Counted from the first letter of the stretch, positions 12,078 to 25,362 are shown. The stretch: 64,000 nt of DNA from Hofstenia miamia (GCA_004352715.1 SCFE01000016.1:1780576-1844575), one strand, 5' to 3'. Translations and numbers: made by a program. The notes: a model not told the origin generated them from the sequence alone.

Positions 12078-12299
12078 GTATAGTCACCGCTGTGTATGGT
12101 TGAAAACGTACACAGAGGTTGAAATAAAAATTTCGTACACCGCTCTGTACTTTTCCTATAGTACAAAACGGTTTTTCCATTCAGAAATCCCCAATTTTTT
12201 AGTTATGTGCACTTTGACTATGCAGTGATAATTGTATCAATGTTGAGCATATCTGTGCGAAGTTTGAGGCTTTTAGCCCCAACAGCCGATTTTCTGTGG

Positions 12300-15040
12300 A
12301 TAACTTTCGGAATTTCCATTGTGAAGTGCTACATGACTCGCTATTCCCATGGGATTTAGTTGTTTCAATGCCAAGGAAATTAAAATTTCGACGCACTTGG
12401 TTCAAAATGGGACTAGGACCCTAAAAGAAGAACGTGGGACATCAGATTCCAAAAAATTCTTTGAAGCCAACAAAGACCAGCCTCCAATTGCTTTAATAGT
12501 CATAGGAACAAATGAAATACCTGCTTCTTGACATGTCTTGTCCTGCTTTGTAAATTTTTTATTTTCTGCTACTTTTAGGTAGTAACAACCGGCATGTGCT
12601 ACTGTTGATGACTGCAGGAAACTAGTAACATTTATGTCAAGGGCAGCCAGGCGATCATTAGCCCAAGTTGGTAAAAATATATCACCTGGCCGAGTCCTGT
12701 TACAAGATGTAATGTCGCCATATTCTAAAATCGGTTACAATGCAGCTTTCAATAGCACAATTATCATTAATTGCATCGCGAATACAATAAAGCCACTCGA
12801 TTCTCTCTATATCTCCAGCACATTCTAATGCATGGTGTCTGCAATATATCTAGGCTACCTGTACACATTGTATTTTCCGTTGGTTAATGAAACATTAAGG
12901 CGATATGTTCCTGCAACTTGGAATTGCGCAGATGCTAAAGTTAATCTATGTGTACTTGTTGAAATGGCTGAAAGTCATTCATCACTACTATGTAGTAAAG
13001 AGCATCTAAGCAAGCTGTCTTTGTTTCGATGAATTCTTGCCTCAGACTGCATTTTGTGCAATAACTGATTATCATATTTTTCCGAGGTTCGCTTTTGTGA
13101 TTTAATTGCTAAAATAGAATTTCGCTTGATGAATGCATATTTGAATGTGCCCGCGGTGAAGCACACTGTGCAGTGAACTCAATTGATAAGTCATAACATT
13201 TTGTAAATAACCACGCTTGATTCCTGCAATCTATATGAGATGCAAGATAAACAACTGGTGCATGTGAAGACTAATTTTGGATACCGAGACCACCAACACC
13301 AATAGGCATTTCAACTTGAAGTCTTTAAGATTGGGAAACTACAGATTTGCAAATGTTCTCAAGTCAAGCATGAATTGACCTTTCAACTTTTGATAGACCT
13401 TTGTCATTACTATTGGGATTACATGTTCTTAAGGAACAATTAATCTTTAGTAAAGCAGTAGAACATTTTAGTAGGGGATGATTCAATTTACAAACTAAAT
13501 TATAGAAGGATATGGTTAAAGATAGTGGTGCGCCAAGAATGACCAAGCCTTCGGTTTTTCGGTTTAGTGATTCAGGAATGCAGGACATGTCAATAAATTT
13601 ATTTGGCTACCATTTCTCGCATTTATCGATGTTCACTGTTAGGCCAATTTGAGCAAATTTTGTATATATAAACTTAAATGCTGTTGCAAGCACGTTCACA
13701 GAACAAACAATAGGATCGTCATCTAGGTAAAATGCTAGTTGAAACATCTGGAAACGTCTCAGTATCCTCATTTATTATAGGATGAATTGTTAATGCAAAA
13801 AGTAAAGGAAATAGCGGATCTCCCTGTTGTGTACTAGTCTCAGACATAATAACATTGTTCTTAAGCGCAAGCCAAGATTGATTACCATATCAGTAATTTA
13901 CCCATGGTAGGAGGTCGGGAAAGGGATCACTAACTTGATAAATCAGGGTACAACGTGAAAGCGTTTTCCAAATCGATTTGCAAAAATCCAGTGCTTGTGT
14001 CAGCTGGTAAGTGTGGTAAGATTGAATTTAAACCGTGAATAACTGTCTTGCAACCCATTCTAATGCCAACTTCTACCTGATGAGGAGCAAAGTACGTTGC
14101 AGAATTCAACTGAGTAACAAGGCATTTAGCCACTATGCGACGTATAACTTCACCAATGACAATTTGACGTATTCCACCACATTTCTTTTTCAATGCAATC
14201 AGATTTGCGCCACAAAGGAATAAAGAAACAGCTACTGCAGCGTTTCCACGAACAAGCAAAATTATCAAGCTAACCAAAGGTACATGTACTTAAAGCGCTT
14301 TAATCGTATGGTTTGAAGGGTATTGAATTGCAGTGAGTATGTGAATGAAATATAATTTTGAGCAGCCCGCATCTGTGTCACGGGGAAAATTTCCAATGCA
14401 ATCTAAAACAATCTTCTGCGAAATAAAAGGAATAGGATCAATGTTTTCTACATTTATTACTTCGATATTCTCTTTGCGATGTTTTGATTTTGACACATTC
14501 AAAGTGTGATCATCGAATGATAACGTCTGTGAACCTGGAGCTGAATTGTTTTCTTGTACGTAGCAACTGCCCCATACTATAATTGTGCTGCTTCTCCATT
14601 TTTCCACCCCTCTAGTCGCTTTTGAATATTGCTTTCCTCGTATTATTTTAAGTTTGAATCCTGCTATTGGTGGAGATCTCATAACACATACTCTCATTAT
14701 ATGCAGCTTAATCCAATTATTGAGTTCTTTTGAATTCCTTGCTACAGAAGTTATTGAATCTGAAAACGCTTGTGTTCACACATTGCGACATCCATTGGGA
14801 ACATGCTTCCGAGTAGGAATTGCAGAATCACGAATTTCTTCAAGTGTTGGAAACACATTGATTTGAACCCCAGAATTTCTTAGAAGTAAACCTGTGCCAT
14901 CACAAACAACTTCTTGTATTTCATGCTTCTTAATGAAGCCCTTTGTACAAATTTTAGATTCAACCAGACATATGATGCAAAAGTTCCTTGCTTCAACAGT
15001 ATCATTGTCCACTTTTGGAGATGTTGTACAACGTTCTAAA
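12300..15040 (-). mobile_element. decayed single-ORF non-LTR retrotransposon with restriction-like endonuclease signature
   Basis: Read on the minus strand through several frames. In order: a CxxC...H zinc-finger-like block (CIICLVESKIC...KKH, 14979-14916); the segment GGIRQIVIGEVIRRIVAKC (14178-14122), matching the RPIAVGExLRRLxxKC block of a widespread RT family; FLQIDLENAF (motif A, 13988-13957); QQGDPLFPLLF (motif B); YLDDD (catalytic YxDD, 13737-13715); an APVVYLASH block (about 13300-13230); Cys/His-rich remains near 12850-12810; and RPGDIFLPTW...LDINVT (12692-12610), which fits the R/KPD-x(12-14)-D pattern of the endonuclease used by R2/R4/NeSL-type elements. The 3' limit near 12300 is approximate. 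Several frameshifts and stops make it a dead copy. The order of domains supports a site-choosing, APE-less class; the clade is not certain. Confidence 0.78.
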
Positions 15041-15300
15041 TTCTAGAAAAATCGAGTCATTAATTTTACTATTTTACCGGGTCGCATGGATCACCGACTG
15101 CAACTCTGATGTTCCTGGTTCGTTATTTACAAAGTTCACCATAGGCTTGGAGATAATTACCTGAAATGGAACAACGGCTTCACTTAATCCAAAACAATTG
15201 AAAGAGCTTTTGAGTGTTTAGTCGTAGTAAGGAGAATTTATCAACGTACCTCGCGTCGGGCTCTATTCTATAGCCACAATATTTTTTCTATATGTGCGTT
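15041..15300. other. spacer between two transposon relics
   Basis: No recognised content; may hold an unrecognised end of the Tc1-like relic. Confidence 0.4.
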
Positions 15301-16040
15301 TGATCTATTCTGATTCATCTATTTGGAAATTACACCATGCTGTCTGAAGAGAATTTACTATTAATTTTAAGAAAACAGACCCCTGATTATTACTAACTCC
15401 AAAACATTTATTTTCTACAAGTTCAGTTAAAAGACTTAAATATTCGACAATTTGAAGAATGCAGTTTTTCAAGTCCATTGCACTATTCGGTCGCATAGTT
15501 GCTGCATGGTTTCTCATCATAGACCATAGATTCTCAATGGCGACTACATTCTGAAGTATTTCCAGATCATTTGGAAGCATTGACGGAATTTAAGCGCGCT
15601 AATCAGAGATAATTTTGACGCGGGGCATGGAGCGCTATCATGCATCAGTATTTCAGTATTATGAATTTCCATATTCAAACGAAGTTCTCTTTCATCATGA
15701 TTCCTGTAGGAGGGAAAATTACACCATCGCGATCTTTTGCAGATATTAAGCTCCCGACTATCTGTTTCAAAGGATGATTCATAGACTGAATCACATAACC
15801 TAAATGGTGCCTTATCTTCCGAGGTCTTCGGACATCCTTGATGCGACCACCATATTATGAAAATGGCGACTCATCTGTCCACAAGACTTTCCTAATCATC
15901 CGTTCTCTAGTGAAGGTAAAATTGAGCCGAGTTTTTTTGGAATGAATGTAAATATCTCTTAAGGCCAAGTATTCTTGAATAAATTGATGATGATAAGACA
16001 TTCTGGACGACCATTTCTTGGAGAATCATTAAATGACCCA
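15301..16040 (-). mobile_element. Tc1-like transposase relic
   Basis: Minus-strand pieces of a Tc1/mariner transposase: LWTDESPF with the first catalytic Asp (15890-15866), then MHDSAPC with the second Asp (about 15645-15625), then IENLWSMMRNHAA (about 15540-15500) with the Glu of the DDE triad and the C-terminal helices to 15305. Stops and frameshifts separate the pieces, and the N-terminal helix-turn-helix was not found. The final piece is an open frame of 91 codons, so decay is moderate. No convincing inverted-repeat ends were located. Confidence 0.75.
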
Positions 16041-16516
16041 ATCACATATGCACATCATCGTGTATATAATCGAAATTGGTATTGTGTGGAATATGTTGCA
16101 CTAAATTAGACAGTGTCGCAATTCAGGTCCCTTTACTATTGGTACACATTAGATAACAACGTTGATGAATGTCATTACAAAATAATTTTAATAGAATGGA
16201 TGAAAGACTGAAAATCTAAATCATTCTTTACATTATTTAATAAATCTTTTATATTCTTTTAAATTTTCGTCATCAGAAATAAATTAATGCCCCAACTTCT
16301 AATAGTCCGTACTATTAAATGAACAAAATTACCAACTCTTGTTGGGTCGAAGCAAAAATTACCAAAGAGAAGAATATACAACACCACTCATAGTACGCAA
16401 AAATGTGGAGGCTGCAAATTTAATAATTCTATGTTTCATATAAGCATAAAAATAGTCGCAGTCAATTGAACGATTTTCATTCGTCTATTCAATTTTAGCA
16501 GTACTAAAACATTAGA
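16041..16516. other. spacer upstream of the ORF1-like gene
   Basis: AT-rich, no clear element ends or promoter motifs. Confidence 0.4.
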
Positions 16517-17506
16517 ATGAAAAGCCTTTTAAGTGCAGTGTTGGATGAACTTAATGAAATACTAGAAAAAGTATATCAGAAAAAATCGGCAATGAAAGTG
16601 GATGACCTAAAGTATATGCAATCTCTAATATCAAAATGCAAATCAAATATTATAGATGAAATTATGTCAAAACCGAGATATACAGAATCTTCATATGCTT
16701 CTATTACCGCTCAGAAAATTCCTGAACAAACAAAAACCATTAAGCGACCAATGAAAACAATTACTGTAAGTCTTCCAGAAAAAACATCCATTTCTAAGGA
16801 AAAACTTTCATGGTTTGAACAAAAACTTTCAACTGAAGCTAACCCTAATGATCCCCCAATTCATTCAATTAAATCAACAAAAAGTGGAAAAGTATTGTTG
16901 AAATGTCATCCTTCAAATAACATGGAGATGATGACTAAAAAGGTACAAGATATGTTTGGCTATGAAACTAAACTTGAGACATCGTTTATGCCAACAATGT
17001 CTTTATCATATATACCAAATGTTTGTGGTCAGATAACTCCAGACATATTTAAGACGGAATTGTTACGATGCAACCCATGGATTCACGATCATCTTGATCA
17101 AAATTATTCCATTCACCTAATTTATTGCTACACAGTTAAATCAGGAGACAAAGTTGCCATCTTTAGAGTTTCTCCAAATCTTCGAGAAAGTATTATAGAA
17201 AGAGGATTTCTAAAATATTCTCACAAGTTTTGTACTGTAAAAGATGTTTTGAAACCTCGACAATGCACTAAATGTTGTAGATTTGGTCACACCAAAAGTA
17301 TCTGTAGAAATACAATCACTTGCAGCATTTGTTCTGAAAATCATTCTAATAAGGAATGTCAATCACATAGAAACAATATGAAGTGTGCAAATTGCACAAA
17401 CTCAACAAATACAAATTTAAAAGAAGAAGCTCTGGGACATACAGCTTTTTCTATTCACTGTCCAATTTTCATTCAAGAACAAAAACTTTCTTGGTACTCA
17501 AATTGA
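16517..17506 (+). CDS. LINE ORF1 / gag-like zinc-knuckle protein, intact
   Basis: 329 residues from ATG to TGA with no break. The N-terminal 100 residues are helical and charged. The middle (about 115-245) fits the RNA-binding-like part of Jockey/I-type ORF1 proteins, and the C-terminal third carries Cys-His knuckles: C250-x2-C253-x4-H258-x4-C263 and C269-x2-C272-x3-H276-x4-C281, followed by a third Cys/His-rich piece (C290, C293, H308, C315). Such proteins bind the element's RNA and chaperone nucleic acid. No ORF2 follows: the next 9 kb on this strand holds no endonuclease or RT, and an AATAAA lies about 27 bases after the stop. It is therefore either a 3'-truncated copy, a processed copy of an ORF1-only transcript, or an ORF1 kept by the host. 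Every other retroelement in the window is broken, which makes its integrity notable. Confidence 0.8.
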   Translation: MKSLLSAVLDELNEILEKVYQKKSAMKVDDLKYMQSLISKCKSNIIDEIMSKPRYTESSYASITAQKIPEQTKTIKRPMKTITVSLPEKTSISKEKLSWFEQKLSTEANPNDPPIHSIKSTKSGKVLLKCHPSNNMEMMTKKVQDMFGYETKLETSFMPTMSLSYIPNVCGQITPDIFKTELLRCNPWIHDHLDQNYSIHLIYCYTVKSGDKVAIFRVSPNLRESIIERGFLKYSHKFCTVKDVLKPRQCTKCCRFGHTKSICRNTITCSICSENHSNKECQSHRNNMKCANCTNSTNTNLKEEALGHTAFSIHCPIFIQEQKLSWYSN

Positions 17507-20500
17507 CTGATGCAGAATGAATTAGATCTTTAAATAAATTGTATAGCGTTGATGTAACAAAACACAGGTGATTTCATCACATTTAAGGAAATTATGTGCA
17601 GTGATAAATGAAAAAATGCTGACTTTGTTCTATCTTGTTAAACTCATTTATGTTCTGCATGTTTTTTTATTTCGATAAGAAGCTGTGACTAAGCGTTGCT
17701 CAAATACTCTCTGAAGTCATTGATACAGATTAAAAAGTATAAACTTGCAAAATTTTACCAATGATATTTATGTTTTTGCATTTTGCACAGTGTGCATATT
17801 TTGTTGATATTGAACTAATTGAACTATAGTTTAATTTTTTACATCTTACTTAGTGTCAAATGTAAGCAATACAACTTTTTTCTTATTATAGCAATAAAAA
17901 TTCATAGTATTTTTAGAACATGGACATAGATATTAACACATATTTATGAAAACTATTATCCTGGAATAATACATAATTATTTATGACTGCATTGCAAGAT
18001 TCATGTAGTTAAATTTACCAATTTAGTACAAAATATTTTTGAGCGTCCACATTATTTTATACTGTTGTCCTGGTTGTCTATCCTTCTGTTTAGCAATCCT
18101 TGGTCGAAGTTATTTAATTTATCATAAATTTCTTGATAAAGTTCCTACTGTGTTTTTAGGTTATTAATATATTAAGCGTTTTACATCAATATAATAATAA
18201 TTATTTGTAGTAGTTTAATGATAACAGTGCATTTCTACTCGATTGCATCATTTTGTTTATATACATATATATATATATATATATACACTGTGAATGATTC
18301 AAGAAATTGTTTGTTATATTCCACATTCTGCTCCAAATACTAAACAGTGCAAATATTCGTAAGAAAAATATAAATACATAAATAAATTGAATTGACAATT
18401 GCTTGAGTACAAAAATATCACAATTTTAAAACAAAACATTGCAATTAGATTCAACATTGGAAGACTTCTGTTTCTAAAAAAGCAAAATTATTAGTAATAA
18501 ACAAATATGACAAAAGATATAATAATCAGGTTTTAAGGTTAAGAAGAAATATCACCAGAAAAATAAGACAATTGCTTTATAGACAAATTTTACCTTAAGT
18601 AGCCACGGAAGTTTTGACATTTTCATCATCCTGGAAATATATTTAAATGCTTACAATTAAAAAACTAAAAATGATATCTACAATCGCAGACAACCAGATA
18701 GAGGAGTTTCTCCTGTCTTATTATCATCCCTTAATTGGTGGGTTTTTTTAGAATGACATGCCTCAATGCGTTTGAGAGGTCTGTCTACATATAAAAAACT
18801 CTTAAGGTTCGTTGTTGATCTTATGGGATTTTCAAAGAAAAATTGTTGATTTTTCAAGTAGGCTACTTTAGACACTGCAATGCAATTACTACTACTACTA
18901 CAAAATTTAATGTTTTATTCAAGCACGTTCATCAATACATGTGTCCATGCTTCACGATTTCCAAATTTGATTGGAGAAAACTTTTTGTAAATGTAGAAAA
19001 CGGTTTATGATTTTAAAATAACTCTAATTTGTTAAAGATTTCGCACATACAGACACTAATTAGCTATTTCAAATGAAATTTTTAAGAAATGTTTTGCAGT
19101 AAATTAATGTTATAGGAGAAATTTGGAAATATTAAGATAAGGTGATTAATATTAAAATGTATGTTCTTTTGTTAGTGCCTTGCATATTTCAACTAAAATA
19201 GTTTGAAATTTCCCACATATTTTGATACAGTATTCGACATTTAGGCGTAAAGAATGTTGCCCAAAACGAAAATTACATAATTTTTCAGTAACTTATATTG
19301 ATTTTTGTTAGAAAATCAAAACATTTTCAAAATTGACCAATTGAAAGTTCTAAAAGCTACAACTATATTTTATTTGGAATTTTTTTATTATATTCCCTAA
19401 ATATCGATTAACAGTCTAATAGCTTCGAAATTTACATCAATGCCTCCGCTCTGATTATGAAGCCGTTAAATTTAGATTTATTTTAAAGTAATCAAAGAAT
19501 ATTAACGAGTTATGTTAGGAAATATTGAGAGGTTTGCCTTTCTAACACAAAGACTTAGGATAACTTCAAAAGCTTTGTCGGTATGATTTTACTTAAATTT
19601 CCATAAAATCTGTTTCTAAAAGTAAAATTGTCGAAAACAGCTTCCAATTCTAATAAATACTGGGACTTTATATTTATACCTTTGTAAAAACACAATCAAT
19701 GTACAAAGTCTTGGTATCTAATGCTTTGCGAAGTCCTACGTGGTCAAAATTTTATGGAATACATGAGGAAGATGCCATTTCAATATAGTGAACATCATTT
19801 TACATGGAAAACCACTTTCGGCACACCCTTTAATGTATGATACTTTAAATAATTGTAATAGGGCTTTTAAAATGTTAGCAAAAAAATCTTAAGTACTTTC
19901 AATTAGACTTTTATATGACATAGCAGACGTATATTCTACAAAATGGCTTCCGCACAGTGCCAAATTTTATTAGTTTTGGAACTAAGTTCGAATGATTAAG
20001 AACAGCAATGAGCCAAAAAGTATTCTACTCATAATCATTTTTTAAATCAATTCACTAAAATATTTTTAAAGCAAATTAATACTTCATAGTTAATTTTTAA
20101 TAATATATTTTTAAATTTAGTTAGCTTCCTAATGCTTTGCAGATATTATAAGATTTTCGTGTAATTTGTGGTGCCATGCATTGGTGTTTATCTATATAAA
20201 AGTTATCTCATAATTTTTTTTAATACATTGATTTTATATAAACAATGCAATTGATCAAGAATACACTGCCACTTGTTTTAGGTGAAATTCAAATAGTAAT
20301 TCGTTTGGAAAGAGCAGTTCTGGCACGATTCAAGAACTTGAAAAAAAGCAATATCTGCCCAGAATAAAAACTACGTCTAGGACAAAATAATATGTAAATA
20401 TTTGTGCTTATAGTGTATTTGACAAACGTTGTATTTTCCAACAAATTCTTTGTGTATGATGTTCGAATGGATATCTATGATAATGATGTTGCGATCATAC

Positions 20501-20662
20501 GTCGCAAAAAAGAATTTGATTTTTCATAGGTTGGATCTAGAACATCTCTCTTTGAACACATTTACTGTATAAATTTATTTATGTGTTTGTGTAATAACTA
20601 ATGATATTCTTCTGAAAGCATCGTTTTATAATTCAAATTTTCTAAACAAAATTGAAAAAGTA

Positions 20663-20698
<36 letters not shown>

Positions 20699-21623
20699 TA
20701 AATGCTCATTTAATTGGAATTTTATGTAATGAGTGTTATACCTACATTTGTCTGCTTCAGGAAAATCGCAACTCAGAGCCAACGCTGTCGGTAAACTAAA
20801 GAAGAATTTAGTTATCTTGTACTATATACAAAGTTCACTTTAAAATCACGTTTGCAAATTATGCTTTTATTTGTTCAAGAAAAAGCCTATTTCAACTTCA
20901 ATATAGCATAACATAGTAATAGGGCCAAAGTGATGTATGAAAACATGATTGTTCGAGGTTGTTTATTTGATTATTTTTAGCTAAAAAAATTAGAATCAAC
21001 AATTTATGGACTTTTTAATAGAGATTAAAAATAGCATGCGATGTTTCTTTTTATATAATTACAAAGAGGGTCTAAATTTTACTTCACAACAAATATGATC
21101 CAACACCCCACATTGTAAAATTACTTACACTTGAGGGTTTGTGTCCCCAATCGAATTTAGAAGATGGGCTGAGCCCTTGAGAACCCCCCTCGAGTACACC
21201 TCTGTGTGTACCTGCATAGTAATAATATTAATGTTTTTTACTACCATTGTAGGGATTATTGTAAATGTTATGTATGACAAATGTACCTCAACGCTAGATG
21301 GCATTAATGTACTTAATCTTCTTTGTCGATTGAGTTTCTTGAGAAGGCTACCTAAAGCAGCTTTCAAATAGAATTTCAGAATTAATCTGTTTAATAAAAA
21401 ATACATATATAATATCCTATAGTTCACAATGACAAACAGTTGGAAATATAAAATTATAAATATTTGTTTTAATTGATCTAGTCAACGCAAGGTTAGAAAT
21501 TAAAATTAATACTAGGGTAATGCTAAGTGATGCATGTAACTCAGTTGCCTTGATCCATTACGGAAAAATTACCACTGTGGCTAACTTATTACTTACTCCA
21601 GAAAAGACTCAAAACATTATTAA
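17507..21623. other. long AT-rich region without recognised genes
   Basis: Contains short (AT)n tracts near 18263-18286 and 20668-20695. Around 18678-18875 the minus strand has a 65-codon frame with gene-like composition but no recognised homology. At about 18595-18632 (minus strand) a 37-base stretch is bounded by good splice-like ends (TTTCCAG before, GTAAAA after). Neither could be joined into a sensible reading frame. Confidence 0.5.
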
Positions 21624-21822
21624 TTAAACTCTGTCCTAGTTAATAAGTAAACTGGTAGTATGATATAAACACAAGTATAATTTCAAGTTTTGATTTTCAT
21701 TTTTTTATAATATGCACAAGATCCTAAACTATCTAATTCGACCCAAAACTATGGTATTTACGCTATAATAAAACCCCAATTATTGATATAAAACTTTACT
21801 TATTAACTGGGACAGAGTTTAA
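21624..21822. mobile_element. short inverted-repeat element (MITE), family A copy 2
   Basis: A 199-bp element in the opposite orientation to the copy at 9791-9987. Both ends carry TTAAACTCTGTCC(C/T)AGTTAA and continue into AATAAGTAAA. Internal sequence also matches, including an ATAATTGGGGTTTTATTATA block. Flanked by TTAA/TA at both ends. Confidence 0.87.
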
Positions 21823-22487
21823 TAAAATTGTCGAATTATAGCTCCGGCTAAGCCTAATTGCTTTTAGTTGGGGTCATACATGTTCACAACCCACACTTAT
21901 AGGACAATTACTATAATCGGTACGGCATCATTTACAAAATATATTGTCATTATTAAAGTAGATTTCCCTATGTTTATATGAAAAAGTACATGTAAATGGG
22001 ATTTAAGAAATTCAAAAAACATTGTTAATATAATGATATATTTACATATGACAGCAAAAATAATTTGGGCATCAAACAAGGTCACTGAACACAGCAAGAA
22101 TAATATTTGTCTCAGGATTGTCTATTGTAGAATATACAACTAGATTTCACATTCCACTTTGGGTACCAAGCCTAATTGATGAATAAATAAATTGGTTGAA
22201 AGCAAGAAAAATAAAAAATACAGTTCGTTTGATACTAAAAAATTGAAAATGGTTCAAGAAGACAATTTGCTGAAACAAAACTGATTATTCGTGACATATA
22301 GCTAACATAAGAATTATCATAGTGGACATAATTGGTTGAATTAAAAAAGCGTGTGATATTTCTTAAACGTATCCTTACATTCAATCTGCTTATAAAATAA
22401 ATAACGAGCACACTCTGTACTTTCGGCCTTGATTCCTTGACTAAATGCAACAGGACTACTTTTGCTGATTCAAATAAATGACCTGTA

Positions 22488-22619
22488 CAGTGGCGTAACT
22501 AACAAGAGATCAATGGGGCTTGATCCCCCTGATGGCCTTTGAATATTGTGGGCCCTAACTTAAGAAAATATCACCGTGTGTTCTTGTAATATTGCTTCAG
22601 TACCCCAGTTACGCAACTA
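22488..22619. mobile_element. short hAT-like inverted-repeat element
   Basis: A 132-bp stretch bounded by CAGTGGCGTAACTA on the left and the inverse of TAGTTGCGTAACTG on the right. The 8 bases outside the ends (GACCTGTA and GTTCTTTA) agree at 5 positions, a possible worn target duplication. GTGGCGTAACTA-type ends are common on non-autonomous animal DNA transposons. Confidence 0.6.
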
Positions 22620-24109
22620 GTTCTTTATATTGTAATTCCATTGACTCTATTATAAAAGGATTACATAAGATCTTGACAACAACATGAACGCATTACTCTA
22701 TGTTTTGAATAATTTACACAATGGGTGGACACATTTGATGATTTGTATTATAATTTTAATAAATATAATAAGTTTAATCCCGATCATGGTTTCTCAGTTA
22801 AAATTTACAGTAGATCTATTTTATATCCCTAGTTTGGAACAATCACATACATAGATCTTTATTTTCAGAAGGAATTAATGTTATGAACAAACTATCTTTA
22901 GAATTTATGACATGTATTCCACATAAATTACATTAGGAGTTTATGGATTTATGGTAATAAACTTAGGATGCGTCTCTGTCTTTTAATCAGATTTATTATG
23001 CCGATGGCATGCATAAATATAAACGTATTATATTGCATGACGATGAACTACAATTCAATCTTTCGGTAAGAAAACAGGTCTAATAAAATTTTAGAATCAA
23101 CTTTGAAAAATCAATAATTCAACTATCAATATCAATTATAATAATTTCAATTAAAGTGACACATAGCAACGTAAATTAATAAGGAACTAAGTTGTAACAA
23201 TATAAGGCAACTTTCAAAATAGTTTGGAGACATAAAAAACAATAGTTCAATTAAGCATATAACATAAGAACAAAATGCATAAACTCTAAATATAATGAAT
23301 TTGTTAAAATTGAAAAAGTAACAATTATCTTTGTCACAATGAAGTGCAAAATTGGTGTAAAATACTACAAATAAAAGTATAAATTTAATGTCAATAATAA
23401 CACTGTAGCTAATTTATCGTCTCTGCACTTTTGAATTGTCAATATCTAGTTAATTAATACCGTAATTAGTGAATAATGTCTTTCCCATTCTATTACGTAA
23501 TGAACTGACAGTAATTATTGCGCAATAAAACATTATTTGAAGTTGATTTTTTTTATGTAGGATAGATGATAGTTAGAAAGACGGACTCACATTCTACTAC
23601 CCCTTGGATACATTAATGCTTATGGTGCTACTAATAGACGATTAGAATATTTAGTAAAACGGCAACCAATTAATATAAGCGTAGTAAAGTATATTCTATG
23701 TAATTGCCTTATGGGATTGCAATTATTATTGTGCTTCGTCTTTTCATCTTAGGGTATGTGTTTAATTGGTTTTAATTGCTTTTAGTGATTGTGAATAAAA
23801 ATTATCTACTTAACAGTTGTCTAGTCCTCACATAATCCCGTATCAGTGTTTTGCGACCATCGGGCAGTTAGGCAACGGACATAGAGACCGGCGGGCAAAG
23901 ACATTCAATATTTTCCCGAAGACGTATCTGAATATTTTTGTTTGTACATGTACATTCATCAAAGTTTTCTTTTAAATGTATTTGCTTTCGATTGCAAATA
24001 TAAGATACTTTGCAAATTTTAGTATAATGTCTTTTTTGAAAGTCATTTTGGAGTTTTAAGATTTTGTTAGAAATCAGACTCAATTTAGGTCACTGTCTAT
24101 GGTCTATAT
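22620..24109. other. AT-rich DNA without recognised genes
   Basis: Only short frames. Around 23868-24083 a minus-strand frame of 71 codons has several Cys but no recognisable fold. Confidence 0.45.
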
Positions 24110-24421
24110 TTAAATTGACAGGCGGATTTTCCGGCACAGTGGAGGCACCGGGTATTGAAGACATAACTGGTCGTTGTGCATCGGCACACAATATTTCCCG
24201 GTCCGCAAAACACTAACCCTAATTACATCAACATGATACTTACTTTCAGTGGATGCCTGGCACGCATTTTGATAATAATCTGCGTCAGCACATGGCTTAA
24301 GCACTGGATGTATTTCGATAAATTTACTGACTGATATGTTGCGAGCTTTGGAGGAATCGATCAGAAATCTAACTGGAAGACGTTCTGCGAAACTGCACAC
24401 TACAGTTGAGCCGAAACCCAA
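24110..24421 (-). other. unrecognised 103-codon reading frame, possible exon
   Basis: The frame has more even amino-acid use and higher GC than its surroundings (GFGSTVVC, RFLIDSSKAR, HPVLKPCADADYYQNAC), which suggests former or present coding sequence. No domain is recognised. It could be an exon of a gene whose other exons are unseen, or a piece of an old transposon. The start shown is only the first Met of the frame. Confidence 0.3.
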
Positions 24422-25196
24422 GTTTAAAAGTACTTGCTCTGCATCAACTTGACGACTGTGTATTAGTTCATCAATGCTAAATATGTGTCGGAATAAATTA
24501 TTGTATATACAGTATAATACTTTAAATACATTATGTGTTTTTTGCTTGTCTGGCAGATGCTTGGATCTTTGTGCACCAAGAAATTTTTAAGTTTCAAATT
24601 CTCGGCTCTCTATGCTTAAGAATTTTTATTTTTTAAGTTATCAATGTTTCTCCATTATTAAAGGAAATTGAAGAAGCATACAATAGGTCACCTCCAGAAA
24701 TTAAAAATATATGATAATTTTGCTAGCTGCATTGCAAATAGTTCTTTTCATTCATCACAACATATTCATAAATTAATTTATCATGGGTTTAAAAATATTC
24801 CTTGAATATTTGAATTAGATTTCAATTGGTGCAAAAAATAAAGTTTCTTTTTCATGTTAGTTATAGTTGTAGACTGCCAAACATATTTTCAGCTGAAGCC
24901 TCTTCAAAAGTAATTCATCAAATTATTTATTTCAATTCCTATCAAAAGCATTTAAATTTCTAGGTTATTCTTAAAAATTGTTACAAAAAGTTATTAGTTA
25001 AAAATTTCTCAATAGCATTTTTCATGAATTTTGGTAATGCAAATAATTACCATTTTCAAAAAAAAATCTGTGGGGAAATTACTTTTGAATATTGAATTTA
25101 AAATGACGTTAAATAATGCCATTTTATTTAACACCAGATGAACGCATCATAAATTATGTAGCGCCAATATATACATCATAAATTATTTAGCGCTAA
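24422..25196. other. AT-rich spacer
   Basis: No recognised content. Confidence 0.45.
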
Positions 25197-25362
25197 ATGT
25201 GTATATATATATATATATATATATNNNNNNNNNNNNNNNNNNNNNNNNNNNNNNNNNNNNNNNNNNNNNNNNNNNNNNNNNNNNNNNNNNNNNNNNNNNN
25301 NNNNNNNNNNNNNNNNNNNNNNNNNNNNNNNNNNNNNNNAGAGAGAGAGCGAAAGAGAGCGT
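25197..25362. repeat. (AT)n and (AG)n microsatellite with N gap
   Basis: TA repeat at the left, 115 N (25225-25339), then a GA-rich tract. Reading frames through it are not genes. Confidence 0.93.

Noticed and set aside
11666-12228. Long IYIYIY reading frames on both strands
   Set aside because: They are (AT)n microsatellite plus N; the same occurs at 25.2, 36.6, 42.6, 52.9 and 62.1 kb.
18595-18632. Mini-exon with good splice-like borders (minus strand)
   Set aside because: It could not be joined in frame to the neighbouring 65-codon frame, and short matches are common in AT-rich DNA.
20761-20791. Exon-like stretch between CTTCAG and GTAAAC
   Set aside because: Only about 31 bases with no partner exon; expected by chance.
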